From: Rhizobium oryziradicis
Lineage (GTDB): Bacteria; Pseudomonadota; Alphaproteobacteria; Rhizobiales; Rhizobiaceae
Length of the DNA: 64,000 nt
Assembly: GCF_001939045.1 (NCBI RefSeq)
Contig: NZ_MKIM01000027.1
Coordinates: 620,001-684,000 of the forward strand
Direction of reading: 5' to 3'
The translations under genes were made by a program, and so were the position numbers. The stretch's first letter is position 1. Every line of letters begins with the position of its first letter. Below are positions 55,215 to 63,043 of this stretch, piece by piece. A model generated the notes under the pieces. It was not told the origin of the DNA. It saw only the letters and a list, made by a program, of their open reading frames with translations, and did no database searches.

Positions 55215-56704
55215 TTAGCTCGATTAGCCTCTATAATGGCGTCTATGATAAGCTGGGTGTCGGACCATGCGGTCCGAAATGGATCGACATCTCTCATCAA
55301 GGCGATGATATCCTTGAGTTCCTTTTTGGCAGCCAGAAGGACGGAAAGGGTCGCCTGCACTGCTTGAGTGAGCGTGTCCTCGTCCACATGGTCCGGCACG
55401 ACGTCCTCGGCGACAGCCGCCATATCCGCATGTAGCGTCTCAACTGGCAAAGAAGCGCCAACGAGACTGATGCAATTGAAGAAACCTCGGCGAAGATGTT
55501 CAGGGAGCTCTTCGGCATACCCGGCGAAGATTGGATGTTCGATGTTCGGCCTGTAGCGTATATGTCCATCGGACTGAATTCTGTGCCACAGAGGTAATCG
55601 GTTGTGGTCGACCAGCTTCTGCCCGCGTTTCCGGTAGGTGCGTTTGGAACCTTCCTGAATGCGTTCGATCACTTTCTTCAATCGGTCGCGAACCGTTGGA
55701 GGAAGCTGAGCCGAACACTTTTTGACATCGATTTTCCAGTCGCTGTCCATACTGTTGGAAATGTCGATTCTTACCCGCGACAACTTCGTTAGTTCGGACT
55801 GGCGGCAAAGACCGAACCACGTACCATGCAAGATCAGGCGTTCGCCTCGATACACGTAGAAGCCCTGAGATTTCAAATGTCCCTCTGGCCCGCCGAGGTC
55901 ATCCCAATCCGGGGTGCTCATCTGTTTGTGGTGAGGAATTGTGAAACTCTGGATCTCGACATCGCCCTGCGGAAGGCTGATGATTTCCTCCGGATCGGCG
56001 ATGGTGGCAGAGTTCTTGCGTGCGAATGGATCCAGTGGGCGAAGCTGTCGACCGTTCAGAAGTATCCTGATTGGTTTTGGGGCTTCCAAGAAACGGTGGA
56101 ATACCAGTCGCAGGTGGCGCTCGGTTTCCGCCAAACGTTGATTTATTGTCTCTGCTCGTTTCGCAACGTTTAGCTTGTAGCCGCCGGTCAAACGGTCAAG
56201 CTTTTCCCAGAGTACCAAGGTTCCAGTTTTGCCGAGCTGATCAGCACAACGGATTGCCTTTATATCGTCCAGAAGCTGAACCGACCACTCGTTGCGGCGA
56301 GCGACATCATCCAAGTCCCAAACGGCAGCCGACGTGATCCCATTGGTGCGGGTAACGACCGTCAACCTGCGGCATTGCGAAAAACTTGCACTCTTGAGGC
56401 CGAGCCCGAAGCGACCAAGATCGGTTTTTTCCCGAGTATCGAGGGGATTCCGGCTACCAGGACGCATAGCTGCCACCAACTCGTCCTCGGTCATTCCTAT
56501 GCCGTCATCAGCGATCGCGATGAACGGTTCTTCCGAGTATGTCTCCGTCAGTATATGGATTCGGTGGGTGCCCGCGGTGATCGAGTTGTCGACGATGTCG
56601 GAGAGCGCGGTCTCAAGCGAATAGCCGATGTCCCTCAAGCTTTCGATCAATGCTGCAGCACACGGTGTCGCGTCTGCTCTTCTAGCTACGAATCCTTGCT
56701 GCAT
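55211..56704 (-). CDS. MORC/MutL-like GHKL ATPase
   Basis: A 497-aa GHKL-fold ATPase. N box TALSDIVDNSITAG (Asn40), G1 box IAIADDGIGMT (66-71) and G2 box LGRFGLGLKSASFSQ (96-110) are complete. The rest lacks MutL dimerisation features. It belongs to the bacterial group related to eukaryotic MORC ATPases, which Iyer, Abhiman and Aravind linked to Z1/restriction systems. The ATG at 56704 lies 71 bases downstream of the methyltransferase stop. Confidence 0.9.
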   Translation of the reverse strand: MQQGFVARRADATPCAAALIESLRDIGYSLETALSDIVDNSITAGTHRIHILTETYSEEPFIAIADDGIGMTEDELVAAMRPGSRNPLDTREKTDLGRFGLGLKSASFSQCRRLTVVTRTNGITSAAVWDLDDVARRNEWSVQLLDDIKAIRCADQLGKTGTLVLWEKLDRLTGGYKLNVAKRAETINQRLAETERHLRLVFHRFLEAPKPIRILLNGRQLRPLDPFARKNSATIADPEEIISLPQGDVEIQSFTIPHHKQMSTPDWDDLGGPEGHLKSQGFYVYRGERLILHGTWFGLCRQSELTKLSRVRIDISNSMDSDWKIDVKKCSAQLPPTVRDRLKKVIERIQEGSKRTYRKRGQKLVDHNRLPLWHRIQSDGHIRYRPNIEHPIFAGYAEELPEHLRRGFFNCISLVGASLPVETLHADMAAVAEDVVPDHVDEDTLTQAVQATLSVLLAAKKELKDIIALMRDVDPFRTAWSDTQLIIDAIIEANRAK

Positions 56705-56774
56705 TCACGAATCCTAGTAAGTCCTTGAACCACCTTCGCGCGAAATGTGGAGGATCGCAATACTTAGAATAATA

Positions 56775-58307
56775 TTATGAGTTTGTGGAGGTAAGCGATG
56801 CGTAAACAAGATGTGCGATTTGTCGGGCCAAGAAGGGCGGCACCGCGTTTCCGACTTGAACGTATTGCTGGGTGCGATTGCCCATGAACAAGTAGTCGTC
56901 CGGGAACGTCTGAAGACGTGCGGCCTCCCGCACGGTCAGGCTACGGCACTGAGCCGGGTCGGGATGGATGAAATAGTGGCCGTCCTTAGAAATGTGGCTG
57001 GTGACGGTCGTTGATGCTTCGCTAGCAAGCTGAACGCGGAAGCGGTCGGCAAATATTCCGGTGTCCCAATTGCGATGGTTTGGGCGGAGTACTTCTGGAA
57101 ACTCGGAGGCTTTTGGGCTGTACCCATGCACCTTTCCGAAGACGGCGGCAAAGAGGTATCGACCAAGATCTGAAGCCATATGCCCGCGCGTGCCATGCTG
57201 GGCGATGGAAAGCAGTTCCGGACGCTCAAGCCATCGGAGCAATTCGTCGTTTGACTTTCCGTAGCCGCTTGGAAGCTTTGCTGACGAGCGGGCCAGCGGC
57301 AATCCACGCTGAAATTCGTCTATAAGGTCCCGGAGCACCTGCTGTAAGGCAACATCAGTACTTGAGGTTAAGAGCTCGGCAGAGTCGAGCACGTAATTGC
57401 TCCACCTCTCAAAACTGTCTCCGGAATCGCTGATCCCGCTGCGTATCCGCCCGAGGTTAGCGATGGCGTCCTGTACCGTCCTGTGTTTTTCGCTGATAGG
57501 GATGCTTGCCGCCGAAGCGTGTGATGCCAAATCGGCTCGGATGCCAATGATAATTACGCGGTGCCGTCGCTGCGGCACTCCAAATTCCTCTGCTTTTACG
57601 ACAAAGTCGGAGGGCTTCGTCGCTTGGCGAAGCTTAGCATTGCCGTTTTCTACACGTACAGCGAATAGCTCGTAGATGTGGCCATGCCTAGTACCCAACG
57701 AGGACAAGTCCTCCATCAACATTTCGAAAACGAGGCGGCTTTCTACCTTGGACGACAACATGCCCTTTACGTTTTCCATCACGAACGCTGATGGTCGGAG
57801 GCGTTCCAGAACCCGTATGTATTCCCGAAAAAGATAATGACGCTCGTCTTGTTCCGGCACATAGTCGCGTTTGCCGTTCGCCCGAGCCCGTCCGACCAAC
57901 GAATATGCTTGGCAAGGCGGCCCACCAATGAGAATTGTGTCATCGAACTTTTGAAGTCCGGCGACCGCCTCATCTATCGCTTCGGACGCGGCGGTCGTTC
58001 CAAGTTCGAGCTGCCTAGCTTCTCTCGATGCGTGATCCCAGGCACCGTTACCAACCAAGGCCCAATCCGGCTCTCCTACCACGCCCGCATGAAAGTTTAT
58101 GAACTCGGCCGGGAGTTTCCCATGCTCGGCACGAAACGCTCTCAAAAAGGCGCGCAGCCGCAAGGTTTTATGCGCGGCGGCATCCTTTTCTACTGAGATT
58201 CCGATACTAAATGGATTATGCTGCTGGTCAACCAACAGAGATGAAAACCCTTCACCTAGCCCACCTGGTCCAGCGAAGAGGTCAGTGACACCGAAAGTGG
58301 TAGGCAA
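56775..58307 (-). CDS. DNA (cytosine-5) methyltransferase
   Basis: A 510-aa C5 methyltransferase. Motif I VTDLFAGPGGLGEGF, motif IV IGGPPCQAYSLVGRA (catalytic Cys), motif VI FVMENVKGM, motif VIII VPQRRHRVIIIGIR and motifs IX-X RSLTVREAARLQTFPDDYLF..QVGNAVPP are in order. No ATG suits the N-terminus: TTG 58307 (reading PTTFGVTDLF next) has CAGGAG six bases upstream. The frame stays open to 58403 but without a site. It would protect host DNA at the target sequence, which is unknown. Confidence 0.93.
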   Translation of the reverse strand: MPTTFGVTDLFAGPGGLGEGFSSLLVDQQHNPFSIGISVEKDAAAHKTLRLRAFLRAFRAEHGKLPAEFINFHAGVVGEPDWALVGNGAWDHASREARQLELGTTAASEAIDEAVAGLQKFDDTILIGGPPCQAYSLVGRARANGKRDYVPEQDERHYLFREYIRVLERLRPSAFVMENVKGMLSSKVESRLVFEMLMEDLSSLGTRHGHIYELFAVRVENGNAKLRQATKPSDFVVKAEEFGVPQRRHRVIIIGIRADLASHASAASIPISEKHRTVQDAIANLGRIRSGISDSGDSFERWSNYVLDSAELLTSSTDVALQQVLRDLIDEFQRGLPLARSSAKLPSGYGKSNDELLRWLERPELLSIAQHGTRGHMASDLGRYLFAAVFGKVHGYSPKASEFPEVLRPNHRNWDTGIFADRFRVQLASEASTTVTSHISKDGHYFIHPDPAQCRSLTVREAARLQTFPDDYLFMGNRTQQYVQVGNAVPPFLARQIAHLVYASLTSTNS

Positions 58308-58375
58308 GAACGACTCCTGATCGAAGATGGTTTCATCGGTGTATACTATGTGTAGCAGCAATTGCCAGGATACAA

Positions 58376-58864
58376 ATGACTGATATTGTTGACCCTGAGA
58401 CACGATCGCGAATGATGGCCGGGATCAAGGGAAAGAACACGAAGCCTGAGCTCGTTCTGCGTCGTGCACTTCATGCGCTTGGCTTGCGCTTTCGGCTTCA
58501 CAATCGCAAAATCAAGGGCATGCCTGATCTCGCCTTTCCGAAGTTCAAGGCGGTAGTCTTCGTGCATGGCTGCTTCTGGCATCGACATGCCGGCTGCAAA
58601 TACGCAACAACGCCATCTACTCGACCAGAGTTCTGGCAAACCAAGTTTGCTGCCAATGTCGCCCGTGACGCTGCTGTGAAAACTGCGCTGCTTGAATCGG
58701 GCTTTCGCATGGCGACGGTTTGGGAATGTGCGCTGCGTAAACCATGGCAAGTTCAAGCAACAGCAGACTTGGTGGCTGACTGGCTTGCCTCGGCCTCCGC
58801 GGAAATCGAGATCGGCGAAGTACAAGCGGGAAGGTCACTATTTTCGAGCATCGCTTTCCCCTAG
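58376..58864 (+). CDS. vsr: Very short patch repair endonuclease Vsr
   Basis: A 162-aa mismatch nuclease that nicks beside T:G pairs left by 5-methylcytosine deamination. TRSRMMAGIKGKNTKPEL and the catalytic Asp51 in GMPDLAF are present, as are His64, His69 and His71 in VHGCFWHRH, the same numbering as E. coli Vsr. It is divergent from the methyltransferase gene with 68 bases between starts. It protects the island's methylated sites from C-to-T mutation. Confidence 0.95.
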   Translation: MTDIVDPETRSRMMAGIKGKNTKPELVLRRALHALGLRFRLHNRKIKGMPDLAFPKFKAVVFVHGCFWHRHAGCKYATTPSTRPEFWQTKFAANVARDAAVKTALLESGFRMATVWECALRKPWQVQATADLVADWLASASAEIEIGEVQAGRSLFSSIAFP

Positions 58865-59281
58865 CTCACTTCCGAAACCGATGTAGATAGCTCACTACCA
58901 AGCGGGAGGGGGCGACCTCGGAGGCACATTGGAGTCTACCCGATCACGCGAGGGCAAAAGGATTTGGAGGCGCTCATCCATCCAAGGCCCATAGACCAAG
59001 AGGGTTGCGTTTGGATACTCCGTGGATTGACATCACGGATCAGGGCAGACCGGACAACGTGGGAACGTAACATCGGCAACCTTCGAGATGGGAAGGTAAT
59101 CATCATCGAAACAAATTCGATCATGCTCCTTCCCGTTACCACGGATCCGCTAGCAAGGCCGCCGAAGCTCTTGGCGAACGACGAGGCAACTTGGCTCAGG
59201 TCGTGGCGCGATAACTGGGCCGAGAGCGATCAGCCGGAACAGGTGCTTGGCCTGCTGCCGGTTTCTTGGACACTGAGTTAA
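58865..59281 (+). CDS. Hypothetical protein, start unclear
   Basis: An open frame of about 138 codons directly after vsr. TTG 58964 would give 105 aa (MEALIHPRPIDQEGCVWILRGLTSR..); upstream codons (SLPSGRGRPRRHIGVYPITRGQKD) also read like protein but have no start. No domain is recognised. It may be a remnant of a longer gene. Confidence 0.35.
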   Translation, partial: LTSETDVDSSLPSGRGRPRRHIGVYPITRGQKDLEALIHPRPIDQEGCVWILRGLTSRIRADRTTWERNIGNLRDGKVIIIETNSIMLLPVTTDPLARPPKLLANDEATWLRSWRDNWAESDQPEQVLGLLPVSWTLS

Positions 59282-59658
59282 GGTGTTCGACATAAAACCG
59301 GAGAGCAGGCCAGCTCCAACAGTTCTGCATCCGACTCAGTCGACTTTGATGGTCGGTATTTCCTGATCGTAGTTTGCAAGTTTGAGCTGACCTGTCGGCA
59401 ATTCCTTCTATGCTGTGATGGCCGCACGTTACTGGTCTCTATCCGCGCAATCTGTGACCGTAAAATTCGGACTTGCTCGATCGCCATTCCTGCGAGATCG
59501 ACGAATTTCTCGGATGCTAGACGCGCTTCGCCGAGCAGGCGGGCCAAAGAAGTTACACGCTGATAGGCTTCACTCAACGGAGCCGCCTTTTGCAATGCAT
59601 CCCGGTGGAAGCCATCACCGTGGCCAGGCTTGATTCCCTTTAGTAGGGTGTGAGCAAT
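59278..59658 (-). CDS. Hypothetical protein or remnant, start unclear
   Basis: About 126 open codons on the minus strand: HTLLKGIKPGHGDGFHRDALQKAAPLSEAYQRVTSLARLLGEARLASEKFVDLAGMAIEQVRIL then basic sequence. The first part is protein-like and helical. There is no ATG; TTG 59595 is the only weak start. Likely decayed. No family recognised. Confidence 0.3.
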   Translation of the reverse strand: MAHTLLKGIKPGHGDGFHRDALQKAAPLSEAYQRVTSLARLLGEARLASEKFVDLAGMAIEQVRILRSQIARIETSNVRPSQHRRNCRQVSSNLQTTIRKYRPSKSTESDAELLELACSPVLCRTP

Positions 59659-59661
59659 TCA

Positions 59662-60095
59662 TTCGAAATGGCGACAGCGTCCACGTTGTATTGATCAGGC
59701 CTGAGTATGCTCCAAGGATTTCTGGAGGTTGATCTGGATGGCATCCTGATTAGCCTTGAGACTCAAGTGCACCTGATACGGGGATGTTGGCAAGCGGGGT
59801 GTACGCTGTTGCCAAGCTGGTGCACTTGTCCACGTCTTCGGAAGCACGCTTCTTCAGTGTTTCACCTGAGACGCAATCCTGCGCCCGCCATCGTCGGCGT
59901 CGGTCGGTTCGTCCTTATCGCGTCGTGGCATGCCGGACTCCAATTCTAACAGTCGTTAGACATTTCGAGCGCACCCTTCATCGTGGCTAGGAGATGTCTC
60001 CACGCGATGCGGCTTGAATTAGACCTGCTCCGCGAGGAGTGGACGGTCGCTTTCCAACAGCACGTGCGTGTCAGCATGTGAGACCTCGGGAAAGC
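59662..60095. other. Stretch without a supported gene
   Basis: About 430 bases. Only short overlapping frames without ribosome sites are present, and no RNA or repeat was recognised. Confidence 0.5.
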
Positions 60096-61011
60096 TTATT
60101 GTTGCTGCCTTGCTTGCTCGCGCGCTTTCCGTAATCCCTCGACGACCCGTTCCAGCTTTCGGATCGAACCACCAGCCCAGACTTTCGCTAAGGCATCCAA
60201 TTCGAATCCTTCGAGCGGCGTCGCCCAGCGCGGATCGTAACCCGTTTGGAGATATCGCCGCGCGAGAATTCGTGGGGCGAGGAGCGACAAATGATCGGCT
60301 TCCGGGTATGGAAAGCGAAGTGTTTGGCACCGGTCGCGCAAGGCCCCTGGGATCGGCTCAATCGAGTTCGTGGTCATCAGCCAGGACACGTGCGACAGAT
60401 CACAGGAGGCCTGTACGTAGGGATCATGCCAACAGCGAGATGTCACCGGTTCGTACAGGCCGATCAACACGTCGTGCACATTGCCATTGTTGCGACTGGT
60501 GCCGATCTTATCGATCTCGTCGAGAATTATGATCGGTCCGGCGCAACGGTGTCGACGCACGGCCATAATCGCAAGGCTTGGTTCGCCCGATGACCACCTG
60601 CTGGCAGTCCCGCCGATGGCGCTATCGCTCGAGCCACCACAAGAGATAACTTCAAAGGGTGCGCCGAGTTCCTTACTCAATCTTTTGGCAAATTCGGACT
60701 TACCGCCTCCGGGCTCTCCAAGCAGGATGATAGGACTCAGATAGACATTGGTCCTGCCATCAAGGCCCTCTAGCACATTGTCAATAACCGCGAGTGCATA
60801 GGGAAATTCCGCGATCAAGCCCGGATCGCTTGCGCTTCTTGAGTAATCGGGACAGGCGGTCGGAATATTCGCGGATGTCTTCGGCCAAGTCTTCGCGGAA
60901 GAAGACCATCCCTCGGGGCAACTCCTCGGCGGTAGGCAAATGCAATCCAGAAATTGCTGCCTGCTGTCGGCGTTGGAAATGACGGTCTTGTAATGGCAGT
61001 TTTTCTGTCAC
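60096..61011 (-). pseudogene. AAA ATPase with probable frameshift
   Basis: The main frame (60818-60096, 240 codons from a TTG) holds an AAA core: Walker A LLGEPGGGKSEFAKR, Walker B IIILDEIDKIG, sensor MTTNSIE and arginine finger region RDRCQTLRFP, as in Lon-like AAA proteins. About 60 codons that should precede it (LPRGMVFFREDLAEDIREYSDRLSRLLKKRKR) are in another frame from GTG 61011. The frames meet near 60830, where one base appears lost or gained in the AAGCGCAAGCGATCC run. Either a broken gene or a sequencing error. Confidence 0.65.
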
Positions 61012-61053
61012 TGGACACCTATCTGAAGCCTAGTCAGGCATTGGTGCGAAGTC

Positions 61054-61353
61054 TCATGGTGTTCCAGTTTCGCCCGGCCGCCCCAAGCGGTACCAACGGT
61101 TGAGCGTACGCGCGATGCCTACCTCCGTGTCCATGTATATGAGCTGACTGGTCGTGATTTCTCGACTGTCTCCCAGCGATGGGTGTCCAAAGACGTATCC
61201 TGAAAGGCAGGCCGTCCTGCGTGAATACATCTGATGGGCTTCGAGGATGGGAGCGGTGTGGAGTGACAGTGTGTGGGTGATTCCAGCCTCAACAGAACGC
61301 AGATCAACGAAAAGTCGATGCGCATCTTCCGAATTTAAGTAAGCGAACTTCAT
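61054..61353 (-). CDS. Hypothetical protein opposite the XRE regulator
   Basis: A 99-aa protein starting MKFAYLNSEDAHRLFVDLRSVEAGITHTLSLHTAPILEAHQM. It seems folded and reads like a real gene, but I do not recognise the family. The ATG at 61353 is about 50 bases from the first of three palindromes at 61403-61463. It is probably repressed or controlled by the XRE protein on the other side. Confidence 0.55.
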   Translation of the reverse strand: MKFAYLNSEDAHRLFVDLRSVEAGITHTLSLHTAPILEAHQMYSRRTACLSGYVFGHPSLGDSREITTSQLIYMDTEVGIARTLNRWYRLGRPGETGTP

Positions 61354-61402
61354 CGATAAATCCTTTTCAAGTGATTCGTGGCCAATAGGCGGCTAATAGA
61401 TT

Positions 61403-61463
61403 TAGCGAAATATTCGCTATTTTTAGCGTTTATTTCGCTTTTAATAGCGACTCATTCGCTATT
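61403..61463. promoter_or_regulatory. Three operator-like palindromes at 21-bp spacing
   Basis: Three inverted repeats with AGCG..CGCT arms: TAGCGAA-ATA-TTCGCTA (61403-61419), AGCGTTTATTTCGCT (61425-61439) and AATAGCGA / TCGCTATT around CTCAT (61443-61463). Their centres are 61411, 61432 and 61453, exactly 21 bp apart, two helical turns. They lie in the intergenic region between the 99-aa gene and the XRE gene. Confidence 0.8.
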
Positions 61464-61510
61464 GTCAACATTTGTTTGCGAAGCGGGGCTTTCGGTGGCA
61501 CCACGGCGTC

Positions 61511-61771
61511 ATGAGACCGCCATCACGAATGCTTTCTGTCGCGCGACTTGCCCTTGGCCAAACTCAGGCCGAGGTGGCTGAGGATTCGGGCATAAGCCCG
61601 CGCACGATCTACATGATCGAAAAGGGTGCAGCCGGTATTGCAAGCGTTGAAAAACTTGTCCGCCACTACGGTAGGCGCGGGGTGATTTTTCTCGCACCCA
61701 ATGGGACCGAAGGCTGGGGCATTCGTGCCAATTTTGTCGCGGGTTCTTATGATGATGAGCGACCAGAGTGA
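61511..61771 (+). CDS. XRE-family helix-turn-helix regulator
   Basis: An 86-aa protein made almost only of a Cro/CI-type HTH: ARLALGQTQAEVAEDSGISPRTIYMIEKGAAGIASVEKLVRHYGRRGVIFL. The ATG at 61511 (MRPPSRML) is used; 13 earlier codons are open. The preceding AT-rich region holds three matched palindromes and is likely its own operator. Inference: it controls itself and the divergent 99-aa gene. Confidence 0.8.
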   Translation: MRPPSRMLSVARLALGQTQAEVAEDSGISPRTIYMIEKGAAGIASVEKLVRHYGRRGVIFLAPNGTEGWGIRANFVAGSYDDERPE

Positions 61772-62116
61772 CGGACTGGCATTATCGATGCAGTCGGGCA
61801 CTCAAAGCCCCGTCCTTCGGTCGGGGTCCAAAGCCGGCTTTGCCGGAATTGACGGCCTATCGGCCGGCTTCTTAAATTCATTTTGACGACATAGCCTCGT
61901 CCGCTGCGAATTTGGGCTCCGCTCCTCGGCCATGTCTTCTAAGCGGAATGCGCGCTATTCGATCGCCTAGGGGCGATCGGCACGCATACTTCTTGTGAAG
62001 AAGAGTTGTGAAGTGGCGAAAGGCACCGAGTTCGTGACTGAGACGTAGACTGCATCTTCGTTTCTGTGCGACTATTACGCATCCTTAAATTTTAAAGTAC
62101 CACGGGCTCTATAGTG
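61772..62116. other. Right-end spacer of the island with hairpins
   Basis: No gene is supported. It contains a GC-rich hairpin region with arms AAGCCGGC (61831-61838) and GCCGGCTT (61863-61870) and a near-palindrome CCCCGTCC..GGTCGGGG just before it. These could end the XRE transcript. Confidence 0.5.
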
Positions 62117-62157
62117 TACCGAATATCAAAAAAAACTAGCGATGTCGGAAAACCATT
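62117..62157. repeat. Right attachment junction
   Basis: TACCGAAT (62117-62124), then CGATGTCGGAA (62140-62150) and the crossover repeat CCATT (62153-62157). The first two are the inverted counterparts of ATTCGGTA and TTCCGGCATCG at the left end (one mismatch in the 11-mer). Confidence 0.8.
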
Positions 62158-62425
62158 CAATATTGCATCTTATGCGCTGCTGACGATGATGGTGGCTCAG
62201 GTGACAGGCCTGAAGCCCGGTGATTTTATTCACACGCTGGGCGATGCCCATCTGTATGCCAACCATTTTGAACAAGCGACATTGCAGCTTTCACGGGTGC
62301 CCAAGGCATTGCCGGTGATGAACATCAACCCGGATGTTGCTGATATCTTTGGCTTTACCTTTGATGATTTCAGCCTTGAGGGTTACAACGCTGATCCAAG
62401 CATCAAGGCTCCGATTGCGGTGTGA
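62153..62425 (+). pseudogene. thyA: Resident thyA, 3' fragment
   Basis: Codons 175-264 of the broken thymidylate synthase: [32 protein letters not shown] and the C-terminal [15 protein letters not shown]. It joins in frame to the 5' piece at 35535. It has no start of its own; a chance GTG 13 codons upstream is in island DNA. It should not make a working protein. Confidence 0.95.
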
Positions 62426-62538
62426 GCCGCTTTCAGTAAACGGAGTGTTCACGCTGATTTTATGAAAGTTAGGGTGACATTGTGTCGCAGCTATGTTGAA
62501 AGCGTTTTCACATCACTCTTTGAGAAGGTTCTCCCAAT

Positions 62539-62928
62539 ATGTTTAATCAATTGTCTAAATGGTCTCCCATCATGTTGAGCGTCCTGCGCATTATCGTAGG
62601 TCTGATGTTTTTGGAGCACGGCATGGGCAAGCTGCTTGGTTGGCCCGTGTCCAACATGCACCCTGCTGCAATGACATTGCCCTGGTTTGCTGGCTGCATT
62701 GAGCTTGTCGGCGGCTTCCTGATCACAGTTGGCTTGTTCACACGTCCTGCCGCTTTCATCGCCTCTGGCATGAGCGCTGTTGGCTATTTCCTTGTTCATG
62801 CACCCAAGGACTTTTTCCCGATGAACAATGGCGGTGAGGCGATCATCTTTTTCTGCTTTGTCTTTTTGTACTTCGTTTTTGCAGGCCCAGGCCCGCTGAG
62901 CGTCGATTCTGCACTTGGCAAGAAATAA
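62539..62928 (+). CDS. DoxX family membrane protein
   Basis: A 129-aa inner-membrane protein of about four helices. SVLRIIVGLMFLEHGMGKLLGW, AGCIELVGGFLITVGLFTRPAAFIASGMSAVGYF and an AIIFFCFVFLYFVFAGPGPLSVD end fit DoxX. Its exact role is unclear; family members are linked to redox stress. A terminator follows at 62959. Confidence 0.88.
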   Translation: MFNQLSKWSPIMLSVLRIIVGLMFLEHGMGKLLGWPVSNMHPAAMTLPWFAGCIELVGGFLITVGLFTRPAAFIASGMSAVGYFLVHAPKDFFPMNNGGEAIIFFCFVFLYFVFAGPGPLSVDSALGKK

Positions 62929-62958
62929 GTCTGCCCGTCACGTTTGCAGCCGATTTTG

Positions 62959-62988
62959 GCCGCTGTGTTTTGCACAGCGGCTTTTTTT
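62959..62988 (+). terminator. Rho-independent terminator
   Basis: Perfect 9-bp stem (GCCGCTGTG / CACAGCGGC), 5-base loop and seven T, downstream of the DoxX gene. Confidence 0.92.
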
Positions 62989-63043
62989 ATGCTCCTTCGC
63001 GCTGTAGGACAGATTGGCACCTGACGAAATGAAAGAGAAAGCC

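Larger units (their letters stand above)
35535..62157. mobile_element. 26.6-kb genomic island inserted in thyA
   Basis: Both ends lie in one gene: ThyA codons 1-174 on the left and 175-264 on the right, with the 5-bp CCATT at both junctions (35535-35539 and 62153-62157). Joining them restores a 264-codon thyA, the usual family length. The island holds a replacement thyA, a recombinase operon, two anti-phage modules, a regulator pair and decayed genes. There is no conjugation, replication or phage-structure gene, so it is an integrating but not self-transmitting element as far as can be seen. Confidence 0.93.

Noticed and set aside
35535..62157. Prophage or conjugative element
   Set aside because: No capsid, tail, terminase, lysis, relaxase or type IV secretion gene was found in the 26.6 kb.
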